The notes under the pieces were generated by a model. That model searched no databases. It saw only the letters and a program-made list of their open reading frames with translations, and was not told the DNA's origin. Shown here one piece after another: positions 1 through 5,873 of a stretch of DNA of 5,873 bases (position 1 is its first letter; each line of letters begins with the position of its first letter). The translations under genes were made by a program, and so were the position numbers. Where the stretch lies: positions 1 through 5,873 of the forward strand of contig PBDF01000005.1 in the NCBI GenBank assembly GCA_002717285.1. The letters run 5' to 3'. The DNA is from Magnetovibrio sp. (lineage in GTDB: Bacteria; Pseudomonadota; Alphaproteobacteria; Rhodospirillales_A; JABHCV01).

Positions 1-1058
1 TCAAGTTTATTAGTTTCTTTATTGATGTGTGGTGTAATAAAATTCAATAGATTAGTGGCAAAAAGATTACTCGCTTCTTTTGGCAACCGACCAGGAAAAT
101 TGTCAAAACCAATAATCTTTACTCCATATTTTTCAACTATTTGATTCTGCTCAGAAATTGGACAATTTCCACCAGCTCCAACAGCCAAATCAACAATAAC
201 TGAACCAGGCCTCATAGTTTTAACCATATCCTCTGTAATTAGCACCGGTGCAGGACGACCGGGGATTAGTGCTGTTGTTATGACTATGTCTTGTTTTTTG
301 ATGTGTTCAGATACAATTTGTTTCTGCTTTTTAAAATATTCAGGAGGCATTTGCTTGGCGTAGCCACTCTCCGTTTGTGCGTCTTTTTCCATCTCTGAAT
401 CAATTTCCAAGAACTTTGCGCCCAAACTTTCTATTTGTTCTTTTGTTGCTGGACGAACATCTGTAGCTGAAACAATGGCACCAAGTCGCTTGGCCGTCGC
501 GATTGCTTGTAATCCAGCAACGCCAACACCCATGATAAAGGCTCTAGCTGGTGCAATAGTTCCTGCAGCAGTCATCATCATTGGAAAAACACTACCAAAT
601 ACACCAGCCGCATCGAGTACTGCCTTATATCCTGCAAGGTTGGATTGTGATGATATGATGTCCATACTTTGCGCACGTGTAATACGTGGCATAAGCTCCA
701 AATCAAACGTGGTAATACCAGCCTTTGCGAGAGCCTGCAGTTCCTTTTTTTTTGAAATAGCGCCAACACCGGCAATCAATAGCGTGCCTTTTTTTATTAA
801 AGAAAGTTCGCTCTGAGTACCGGAAGTAGTTGGACAATTAATCTTCAAAATCAGATCAACATTCTTGAGGGCACCAGCACTATTTTTCGATATTGAGGCT
901 CCAGCTTTCCTATAGTCGTCGTCGCTAAAGGATGAGGAGCTACCAGCATCCTTTTCAATAATTACTGAAAAGCCAAGGCTAACAAGTTTTTTGACGACAT
1001 CAGGAGAAACTGCAACGCGTGTCTCACCTTGACCCTCCTTTGGGATGCCAATCTTCAT
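1..1058 (-). CDS. pntAA: NAD(P) transhydrogenase subunit alpha part 1 (PntAA), 3' end cut by window edge
   Basis: This gene encodes the soluble NAD(H)-binding domain I of proton-translocating transhydrogenase, which sits on the cytoplasmic face and passes hydride between NADH and NADP+, driven by the proton gradient. The frame is open for 352 codons and has no stop before the left edge. The family is usually about 375-385 residues, so roughly 30 are missing. The start MKIGIPKE matches the family N-terminus and has a good ribosome binding site. Visible motifs are the RQD loop in PRITRAQSMD (R125, Q130, D133), the Rossmann glycine motif GVGVAG at 177-182, the acidic residue after strand two (D200 in ATDVRPATKEQ), TTALIPGRPAP, and GSVIVDLAVGAGGNC. 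The order and wording closely follow the Rhodospirillum rubrum protein as remembered. In alphaproteobacteria the membrane subunits PntAB and PntB usually follow, here expected beyond the left edge. An A9 run on the coding strand (745-753) stays in frame. Confidence 0.95.
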   Translation of the reverse strand, partial: MKIGIPKEGQGETRVAVSPDVVKKLVSLGFSVIIEKDAGSSSSFSDDDYRKAGASISKNSAGALKNVDLILKINCPTTSGTQSELSLIKKGTLLIAGVGAISKKKELQALAKAGITTFDLELMPRITRAQSMDIISSQSNLAGYKAVLDAAGVFGSVFPMMMTAAGTIAPARAFIMGVGVAGLQAIATAKRLGAIVSATDVRPATKEQIESLGAKFLEIDSEMEKDAQTESGYAKQMPPEYFKKQKQIVSEHIKKQDIVITTALIPGRPAPVLITEDMVKTMRPGSVIVDLAVGAGGNCPISEQNQIVEKYGVKIIGFDNFPGRLPKEASNLFATNLLNFITPHINKETNKL

Positions 1059-1066
1059 GTTAACAA

Positions 1067-1074
1067 TTTCCTTT
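1067..1074 (-). promoter_or_regulatory. Ribosome binding site of pntAA
   Basis: On the minus strand the sequence reads AAAGGAAA followed by 8 bases and then ATG at 1058. The purine-rich core and spacing fit a Shine-Dalgarno site and support the MKIGIPKE start. Confidence 0.7.
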
Positions 1075-1103
1075 ATTATAAAAATTACAGAAAACAGACG
1101 CAA
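1075..1103 (-). promoter_or_regulatory. Candidate sigma-70 type promoter of pntAA
   Basis: On the minus strand TTGCGT (1098-1103) and a perfect TATAAT (1075-1080) are separated by exactly 17 bases. The -35 element matches the consensus at only three of six positions. A transcript from here would begin at about 1068, inside the ribosome binding site, leaving a leader of about 10 bases. That is short, so the TATAAT may be chance in AT-rich DNA and the true promoter may lie further upstream. Confidence 0.35.
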
Positions 1104-1108
1104 TGCGT
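1098..1108. repeat. 11-bp perfect palindrome ACGCA-A-TGCGT
   Basis: The two 5-base arms are perfect complements around one central base. The palindrome covers the putative -35 element of the pntAA promoter, a typical place for a repressor operator. The operator role is inference; no regulator family was recognised. Confidence 0.4.
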
Positions 1109-1163
1109 ATTTAACTTTTAATATCTAACATAACAAGTGTTGCATTACAAAAAAGTGAAAAAA

Positions 1164-1185
1164 TGGAACTTTCCACATTGTGGAA
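1164..1185. repeat. Two overlapping palindromes built from three TGGAA/TTCCA half-sites
   Basis: TGGAA at 1164, TTCCA at 1171 and TGGAA at 1181 alternate in orientation. The first pair forms the palindrome TGGAA-CT-TTCCA. The second forms a perfect 15-bp palindrome, TTCCACA-T-TGTGGAA (1171-1185). They share the middle arm, so they could be two operators or, if transcribed, two mutually exclusive hairpins. The second also resembles two head-to-head degenerate DnaA boxes (CTTTCCACA differs from TTWTNCACA only at its first base). Its function is unknown; a site upstream of pntAA is the simplest reading. Confidence 0.5.
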
Positions 1186-1303
1186 TTTATAAATAAAGTT
1201 CTTTTAATTTTTTGTCCCAAATAAAATTAAATTTTCTTGAAGTATTTTGAATTCGATACCCATTAAGTAACAAGGTTCATCACAAAGCTATCATGCTGAT
1301 AAC

Positions 1304-1358
1304 ATTGAGTGACCACTTTCTGAAGAAGAGTTTTTAAAATTCAGATAATTGAGTGACC
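1304..1358 (+). repeat. Direct repeat of ATTGAGTGACC, two copies 44 bp apart
   Basis: An 11-base word occurs at 1304-1314 and again at 1348-1358. Similar bases precede both copies (GATAAC and GATA). The 44-bp period is about four helical turns, so both copies would lie on nearly the same face of the DNA. This is compatible with paired binding sites, but no family was recognised. Confidence 0.45.
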
Positions 1359-1378
1359 TGTCACACATTACGCTAATG
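1353..1378. repeat. Two adjacent palindromes, GTGAC-CT-GTCAC and CATTA-CGC-TAATG
   Basis: A perfect 5+2+5 palindrome at 1353-1364 is followed after one base by a perfect 5+3+5 palindrome at 1366-1378. The first overlaps the second copy of the ATTGAGTGACC direct repeat. Dyads this size are common transcription factor sites. The first loosely resembles the TGA...TCA arms of CRP/FNR sites but has the wrong spacing, so that assignment is not supported. Confidence 0.4.
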
Positions 1379-1525
1379 ATTAAAACTAATCTTGTGAGGT
1401 AAAGACAATAATACCACGTAGCTTTTTGCTATCTAAATATTAACTTAATTGATTACTTAAAGACGTCACATCAATTGATAAATAAAGGTATTCTAAAATT
1501 CAAACTTTAAATGTTTATGATTGAT

Positions 1526-3295
1526 TCAACCTGAAAATTGCTCCAATTCGTCAACAAATTCAGAGATCATACCGAGACCCCGATCCCAAAATTTGGGATC
1601 AGAAGCATCCAACCCAAACGGTGCAAGCAGTTCATTGTGACGTCGGGTTCCACCAAAGCTCAGCATATTTATGTATTTTTTCTGAAAACCTCGGTGACCA
1701 CCTTTGAAGACCTCATATAAAGAATTTACAAGACAGTCGCCAAAAGCATAGGCATACACATAAAATGGCGCATGAATAAAGTGGGAGATGTAAGCCCAAT
1801 ATGAACGGTATTCATCATCAAATTTTACATTGTTTCCCAAGCTCTCTTTTTGAACTTCCATCCAAATATCACAAATACGTTCTGAGGAAAGCTCACCTGA
1901 TGAACGTTCCTCATGCAAGCGTGTCTCAAAAATATGAAAAGCAATCTGTCTGACTACCGTATTCAACATATCCTCAACTTTACCTGCTAACAAAATGCGT
2001 CTACGTTCGGGATTATCCTCACCATCGAGCAAGGAACGAAAAGTGAGCATCTCACCAAAAACAGATGCGGTTTCAGCAGTCGTTAATGGTGTTTCCGACA
2101 TGAGCAAGCCTTGAGGAGCCGCCAATACTTGATGAATACCGTGACCTAGCTCATGCGCTAATGTCATTACATCACGAACTTTGCCTTGAAAATTCATCAA
2201 AATATATGGATGAACTGAAGGCACTGTGGAGTGAGAAAAGGCCCCTGAACTTTTGCCAGTACGCAAACTAGCATCAATCCAGTTATTTTCAAAAAACTGT
2301 TCCGCAATTTCAGCCATTTTTTGATCAAAACCACCGTAAGCATTGAGAACAGTTTTGCGTGCTTCGTCCCAACTGTAATTGCAATCATCATCATACGGCA
2401 AAGGAGCATTACGATCCCAATAGTTTATAGCATCAACCCCAAACCATTGTGATTTAAGACGATAGTAGCGGTGAGATAAATTTGGATAAGCGCTTTTTAC
2501 AGAGGAAACCAAAGCATCAACTACGTTATCTTCCACCTGATTAGATAGATTACGTTCTGAAATGGGCTTAGAATAAGAGCGCCAAGCGTCTTCCGTAGCT
2601 TTATCCTTTGCCATTGTATTTATGATCAGGGCAAATAGTTTAATATTTTCTTCAAGTACTTTTCCAAGAATTTTTGCGGCCTTCTTTCGCAAGTTTGCAT
2701 TCGAATCTGATAAAAGATTAAGAACATCAGATAGGCAAAGTTCCTTACCATCAACCAAAAAGCGGAGGCCGGCCTCAGTTTCATCAAAAAGTCTGATCCA
2801 GGCTGCGCGACCGGTGACGGATTTTTCATGAAGTAACTTCTCAAGTTCATCTGAAAGCTGAAAGTCACGAAAGACCCGAGTATTTCTAATCCAAGATGCG
2901 TAATGAGATGCACTCTTACTCTCAAGTTGCCTCTTAAGAACTTCCTCATCCAATCGATTGAGTTCTAACTGAAAAAAAAGTGTCTTTCCTGATATATTGG
3001 TGACCCGTTCTTGTGTAGTTTGATAGAATTGTCCACACTCACCATCACTTACGTCTGCAGCGTACAATAACTGCGCAAAGCTCATGGTCTTACCAAGGAT
3101 TTCTGCGATTACTTCAAAATCCACAATTGCTTGACCCAAGTCTTCTCCACTTAAATTGGCAAGATTACCTTTGTAACGTAATGCAAAATCTTGTGAAAGT
3201 TTGTCGGCGCATTTTAAATCATCTTCAAATTTCTTACTGTCTGGTGCATGATAAAGATCAGTTAAATCCCACTCGGGGAGGTTGTCATTAGGCAT
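1526..3295 (-). CDS. pepF: M3-family oligoendopeptidase (PepF type), 589 residues
   Basis: This is a complete zinc metallopeptidase that cleaves short peptides in the cytoplasm, probably in peptide turnover. The family signature is HELGH at 381-385 inside LAHELGHGIHQ: H381 and H385 bind zinc and E382 is the catalytic base. E408 in TAETAS is the likely third zinc ligand, by analogy with thimet oligopeptidase. Upstream is the conserved stretch GAFSHSTVPSVHPYILMNF. Near the C-terminus HFIHAPFYVYAYAFG (H505, H508, Y512, Y514 region) matches the substrate-binding segment of the PepF group. The N-terminus LPEWDLTDLY is typical of alphaproteobacterial members, and the length of about 590-600 residues is usual for the family. 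There is no signal peptide or membrane segment. GGAG lies 6 bases before the ATG. The gene is divergent from the acyl-CoA ligase, with 68 bp between start codons. The exact peptide specificity cannot be read from sequence. Confidence 0.95.
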   Translation of the reverse strand: MPNDNLPEWDLTDLYHAPDSKKFEDDLKCADKLSQDFALRYKGNLANLSGEDLGQAIVDFEVIAEILGKTMSFAQLLYAADVSDGECGQFYQTTQERVTNISGKTLFFQLELNRLDEEVLKRQLESKSASHYASWIRNTRVFRDFQLSDELEKLLHEKSVTGRAAWIRLFDETEAGLRFLVDGKELCLSDVLNLLSDSNANLRKKAAKILGKVLEENIKLFALIINTMAKDKATEDAWRSYSKPISERNLSNQVEDNVVDALVSSVKSAYPNLSHRYYRLKSQWFGVDAINYWDRNAPLPYDDDCNYSWDEARKTVLNAYGGFDQKMAEIAEQFFENNWIDASLRTGKSSGAFSHSTVPSVHPYILMNFQGKVRDVMTLAHELGHGIHQVLAAPQGLLMSETPLTTAETASVFGEMLTFRSLLDGEDNPERRRILLAGKVEDMLNTVVRQIAFHIFETRLHEERSSGELSSERICDIWMEVQKESLGNNVKFDDEYRSYWAYISHFIHAPFYVYAYAFGDCLVNSLYEVFKGGHRGFQKKYINMLSFGGTRRHNELLAPFGLDASDPKFWDRGLGMISEFVDELEQFSG

Positions 3296-3300
3296 TTAAT

Positions 3301-3305
3301 TCTCC
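3301..3305 (-). promoter_or_regulatory. Ribosome binding site of the oligoendopeptidase gene
   Basis: The minus strand reads GGAGA, and its GGAG core lies 6 bases before the ATG at 3295. This supports the annotated start, which also matches the family N-terminus. Confidence 0.7.
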
Positions 3306-3353
3306 ATACTTTAAAGTCATATAAGACTGATCACATAAAAGAGCAAGCTTTGC

Positions 3354-3360
3354 AGAGGAA
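3354..3360 (+). promoter_or_regulatory. Ribosome binding site of the acyl-CoA ligase gene
   Basis: AGAGGAA, with its GAGG core 5 bases before the ATG at 3364, fits a Shine-Dalgarno site and supports that start. Confidence 0.65.
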
Positions 3361-3363
3361 CCG

Positions 3364-5169
3364 ATGAAACTATCTGTCACAGCAGAAAAACAACCTTGGC
3401 CCAACCTGGTCGCAATGTTTTTCGATCGGGTAAAACATAATGGAGACAAACCTTTTCTGTGGAGTAAAAAAGAAAGTAAATATGAGTCACTTTCGTGGAA
3501 TGATACAGCTAACCAAGTTTGTCAGTTAGCAATTGACCTAAGATCTTTGGGCGTTACGAAAGGCTCACGTGTACTGTTAGTTTCAGAGAACAGGCCTGAA
3601 TGGCTTATAGCAGACATTGCCATCATGGCAATTGGGGCCATAACAGTACCCGCTTACACTACCAATACCGAAGCGGATCATTGCCATATTATAGAAGACA
3701 GTGGCTCTATGTTAGCTATTGTATCAAACAGCAAGCTTACTGAAAAGGTGATACCAGCATCAAAAAGATCAGGCCTAATAAATGATATTATTACTATGGA
3801 GCCGATCAATATAATCGAAGATCCAAGCATAAAACTTCACTCTTGGACTGAGATTGTCAATAGGGTAACAACAATTGATTACAGTATAGTAGCAGAGGCT
3901 GGACTCATAGAGCGTGATCAAACAGCCTGCATCATTTACACGTCGGGTACTGGCGGTTTACCAAAAGGTGTTATGCTACATCACGGTGCTATTTTACACA
4001 ATTGTAATGGTGCGAACGATGCGCTTTTGGAGCTCGGTCTTGGTGATGAAGTATTTTTATCTTTTTTACCACTTTCTCACTCATATGAGCACACGGCTGG
4101 CCAATTTTTCCCCATTTCTATAGGAGCTCAAATTTATTATTCAGAGGCTGAGTCTCTCGCAACAAATATGCTCGAAGCGAGACCTACAATAATGACTGCA
4201 GTTCCCCGCCTGTATGAAACTCTTCACTCACGAATCACTTCAAATGTAAAAAAACAAGGTGGATTGAAAGAACAACTATTTAACAAGACTTTAGCTCTTG
4301 GCCGTAAAAGAATTGAATTTGGTGGCCTTAACATGGTTGAGGGCTTTCTCGACATATTGCTTACTTTTTTGGTTAGAAAAAAGGTTCAACAAAAGTTTGG
4401 AGGCCGCTTAAAAGCATTGGTTTCAGGTGGTGCACCACTTAATACGGAAGTTGGTTTATTTTTTCTCTCCCTAGGGTTGAGAATTTTACAAGGATATGGT
4501 CTAACAGAGTCCGCCCCTGTTATTAGTGTTAATCGCCCCTCAAACATTAAAATTGATACAGTTGGGGCACCAATGACTGATGTTTCCATTAAAATTGCTG
4601 AAGATGGGGAAATTCTGGTTAAGGGCGAATTAGTCATGCAAGGCTACTGGATGAATGAGAAGGCAACAGCTGACAGCATTCAGGATGGTTGGTTACACAC
4701 CGGCGATATTGGTCACTTAGATAACATGGGACGCCTCAGGATTACTGATCGGAAAAAAGATATAATTGTAAATTCGGGTGGTGATAATATTGCCCCACAA
4801 CGTATTGAGGGCATCTTGACAGTTGCTCCTGAGATTGCCCAGGCAATGGTTTATGGTGACAAGCGACCTCACTTAACTGCTGTAATTGTTCCTGCACAAG
4901 ATTGGGTTGAACATTGGGCAAAAGAAAACAACAAACCTACCGATCTGCAAACCCTATCGGAGGATGAAAATTTTTACAAAGATCTAGCCAATGTAATAGA
5001 CTCCATCAACTCAAACCTCTCAAATATTGAGAAAGTTAGACGTTTCATTATTGCCACATCAGATTTTAGCGTCGCTAATACGATGTTAACACCGTCAATG
5101 AAAATTCGACGTCATAAAATCATTGAAATCTACGGCCAACGTCTAAGGGAGCTCTATGGTAAAAATTAG
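3364..5169 (+). CDS. AMP-forming long-chain acyl-CoA synthetase (fatty-acid-CoA ligase), 601 residues
   Basis: This complete member of the adenylate-forming (ANL) superfamily activates a fatty acid with ATP to an acyl-adenylate and then transfers it to coenzyme A. That step feeds beta-oxidation or lipid synthesis in the cytoplasm, often at the membrane. Motifs appear in family order: P-loop YTSGTGGLPKGV (192-203), FLPLSHSYEH (234-243), AVPRLYE (279-285), VSGGAPLN (353-360), GYGLTES (377-383), TGD (446-448), the hinge TDRKKD (461-466) followed by VNSGGDNIAPQRIE, and the C-terminal TPSMKIRR with the probable catalytic lysine K580. The length and the FLPLSHSYEHTAGQ segment point to the bacterial long-chain FadD15-like group rather than acetyl-CoA synthetase. 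The second threonine of the usual TSGTTG is glycine here, a variant I recall in alphaproteobacterial relatives. Chain-length preference is not readable. It is divergent from the peptidase and convergent with the transporter. Confidence 0.93.
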   Translation: MKLSVTAEKQPWPNLVAMFFDRVKHNGDKPFLWSKKESKYESLSWNDTANQVCQLAIDLRSLGVTKGSRVLLVSENRPEWLIADIAIMAIGAITVPAYTTNTEADHCHIIEDSGSMLAIVSNSKLTEKVIPASKRSGLINDIITMEPINIIEDPSIKLHSWTEIVNRVTTIDYSIVAEAGLIERDQTACIIYTSGTGGLPKGVMLHHGAILHNCNGANDALLELGLGDEVFLSFLPLSHSYEHTAGQFFPISIGAQIYYSEAESLATNMLEARPTIMTAVPRLYETLHSRITSNVKKQGGLKEQLFNKTLALGRKRIEFGGLNMVEGFLDILLTFLVRKKVQQKFGGRLKALVSGGAPLNTEVGLFFLSLGLRILQGYGLTESAPVISVNRPSNIKIDTVGAPMTDVSIKIAEDGEILVKGELVMQGYWMNEKATADSIQDGWLHTGDIGHLDNMGRLRITDRKKDIIVNSGGDNIAPQRIEGILTVAPEIAQAMVYGDKRPHLTAVIVPAQDWVEHWAKENNKPTDLQTLSEDENFYKDLANVIDSINSNLSNIEKVRRFIIATSDFSVANTMLTPSMKIRRHKIIEIYGQRLRELYGKN

Positions 5170-5181
5170 TCCTTCTTGGAA

Positions 5182-5227
5182 TTTCACAATCAAGTATCGC
5201 TACAGATAAAATTGTATTTTTGTGAGA
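5182..5227. repeat. Weak inverted repeat in the convergent gap (5170-5269)
   Basis: TTTCACAA (5182-5189) can pair with TTGTGAGA (5220-5227) through eight bases including one G-T pair, across a 30-base loop. It lies between the ends of the ligase and transporter genes, where a bidirectional terminator would be expected. The stem is AT-rich, the loop long and no clear T-run follows, so a terminator role is doubtful. No other structure or gene was seen in this 100-bp gap. Confidence 0.25.
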
Positions 5228-5269
5228 ATTTGCTCGTGAGCCAAGATAACATTGAAGACCTCAGGGGGT

Positions 5270-5873
5270 TCATTGCCCTCTAATACCAGCAATGGCTATC
5301 CCACTCAGAATAAGGCCTAAAGCAACCATTTCTTGAACAGATACGTGTTCATTTAAAAAAATCGCACCCCAAATTACACCCAGTCCGGGAATTATATAAT
5401 TGTTGAATGAAATAAAAGTTGCGCCACGAATTCTTAGTAAATAAAAATATAGAAAAGTAGCCAACGCTGTTGGGAAAAGGCCTAGATAAGCCGCAGCCAC
5501 CAATGACTTAATACTTGGCACAAGCAACCAAGGTTGATCGCAAGTTAAAGAGAGAATAACCATTTGTAACGCCCCTGTGAGCATCACCCCTGAACCACTT
5601 ACAGCAGGATGTAATCTTATCATGTTTTTAGCTATAGTTGTTGCTATTGCGTAGGAAAATGCTCCACAAGCAACAGCGCTTTGGCGTAGCGCATCTCCCC
5701 CCATGTATTTAAGTGTTTCTGGCCCAACTAATACAATCACACCGCCAAAGCCAACAAGGATACCAACAAGTTTTTGCCCCGTAAGACGCTCATCTGAGCT
5801 AAAGACATGTACTAGCAGTACTGTTGACAGAGGCATCACAGCCATCAAAATAGCAGCAAGGCCACTATCAATT
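5270..5873 (-). CDS. EamA/DMT-superfamily membrane transporter, N-terminal part beyond the window
   Basis: The frame ends at TGA (5270-5272) and stays open to the right edge, giving about 200 residues. Family members are usually about 290-300 residues with ten membrane helices, so roughly the first 90 are missing. What remains is the end of the first EamA repeat (IDSGLAAILMAVMPLSTVLL, then DERLT and a hydrophobic VGILVGFGGVIVLVGPE) and a full second repeat. The second repeat has the family's typical closing pattern: LGLFPTALATFLYFYLL, GATFISFNNYIIPGLGVIWG, FLNEHVSVQE and a final hydrophobic helix. It is an inner-membrane protein that probably exports or takes up a small metabolite, but the substrate cannot be told. 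A TTG at 5846-5848 is not the start, because clear family sequence continues upstream of it. The gene is convergent with the ligase. Confidence 0.9.
   Translation of the reverse strand, partial: IDSGLAAILMAVMPLSTVLLVHVFSSDERLTGQKLVGILVGFGGVIVLVGPETLKYMGGDALRQSAVACGAFSYAIATTIAKNMIRLHPAVSGSGVMLTGALQMVILSLTCDQPWLLVPSIKSLVAAAYLGLFPTALATFLYFYLLRIRGATFISFNNYIIPGLGVIWGAIFLNEHVSVQEMVALGLILSGIAIAGIRGQ

Larger units (their letters stand above)
1059..1525. other. 467-bp AT-rich intergenic region between pntAA and the peptidase gene
   Basis: I see no convincing coding sequence on either strand, no tRNA and no strong GC-rich hairpin followed by a T-run that would terminate the peptidase gene. The gap separates two genes on the same strand and is long enough for pntAA to be its own transcription unit. 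Its visible contents are the pntAA ribosome binding site and candidate promoter at the left, palindromes at 1098-1108, 1164-1185 and 1353-1378, a repeated 11-mer at 1304 and 1348, and small AT-rich palindromes such as ATCAATTGAT at 1470-1479. Confidence 0.7.
3296..3363. promoter_or_regulatory. Divergent promoter region of the peptidase and acyl-CoA ligase genes
   Basis: The two start codons face away from each other across 68 bp, so both promoters must overlap here or lie inside the neighbouring gene. For the peptidase, the minus strand shows TTGCTC (3341-3346), a 17-base spacer and TATATG (3318-3323). For the ligase, the plus strand shows TATAAG at 3320-3325 with only a weak -35 (TTAATT, 3296-3301, 18-base spacer). 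The two candidate -10 boxes overlap. The region also holds the perfect palindrome ACTTTAAAGT (3308-3317), the near-palindrome AGTCATATAAGACT (3315-3328, one mismatched pair) and TGATCA (3328-3333). Promoter calls are by eye and tentative. Confidence 0.4.

Noticed and set aside
475..816. Plus-strand open frame of 113 codons with an alanine-rich product
   Set aside because: It lies antisense inside pntAA, whose minus-strand translation matches a known family throughout.
1419..1431. TAGC-TTTTT-GCTA hairpin as a terminator for the peptidase gene
   Set aside because: The stem is only four or five pairs, and no T-run follows on the minus strand.
1059..1525. Replication origin suggested by DnaA-box-like sequences
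   Set aside because: Only one pair of degenerate boxes was seen, with no cluster and no origin-associated genes nearby.
2626..2949. Minus-strand open frame of 107 codons and similar frames within the peptidase gene
   Set aside because: They are alternative-frame shadows of the complete M3 peptidase and show no family-like sequence.
4386..4637. Minus-strand open frame of 83 codons inside the ligase gene
   Set aside because: It is antisense to the conserved VSGGAPLN to GYGLTES segment of the ligase; nothing supports it as a gene.
5255..5280. GGG...CCC hairpin at the end of the transporter gene as a terminator
   Set aside because: It has only three continuous G-C pairs beyond a mismatch, overlaps the stop codon and has no T-run after it.
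5846..5848. TTG as the transporter start codon
   Set aside because: The frame continues upstream to the window edge with typical EamA sequence (IDSGLAAI), so the real start is outside the window.

Overview
The window looks like ordinary chromosomal DNA from an AT-rich (about 40% G+C by eye) bacterium, most likely an alphaproteobacterium. The best clue is the left-hand gene. Its product closely resembles, from memory, the separate soluble alpha-1 subunit of proton-translocating transhydrogenase in Rhodospirillum rubrum and relatives. The metalloprotease and the acyl-CoA ligase (P-loop variant YTSGTGGLPKGV) also look alphaproteobacterial. No mobile element, phage gene, CRISPR array, tRNA or rRNA was found.

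Layout from left to right. (1) Positions 1-1058, minus strand: pntAA, missing only its last few dozen codons at the left edge. (2) Positions 1059-1525: a 467-bp AT-rich gap with no convincing gene. It holds a candidate pntAA promoter and ribosome binding site, plus several perfect short palindromes and a direct repeat that may be regulator sites. (3) Positions 1526-3295, minus strand: a complete M3-family oligoendopeptidase (PepF type). (4) Positions 3296-3363: a 68-bp divergent promoter region packed with small palindromes. (5) Positions 3364-5169, plus strand: a complete AMP-forming long-chain acyl-CoA synthetase. (6) Positions 5170-5269: a short convergent gap with one weak inverted repeat. 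(7) Positions 5270-5873, minus strand: the C-terminal two thirds of an EamA/DMT-family membrane transporter that runs off the right edge.

The genes do not form one pathway. Transhydrogenase balances NADH and NADPH, the oligoendopeptidase degrades cytoplasmic peptides, the ligase activates fatty acids for oxidation or lipid synthesis, and the transporter moves an unknown small metabolite. The only close functional link suggested by layout is the divergent peptidase/ligase pair, whose start codons are 68 bp apart and which could share a regulator. I see no evidence of an undescribed system; the items most worth a second look are the palindromes in the two control regions.
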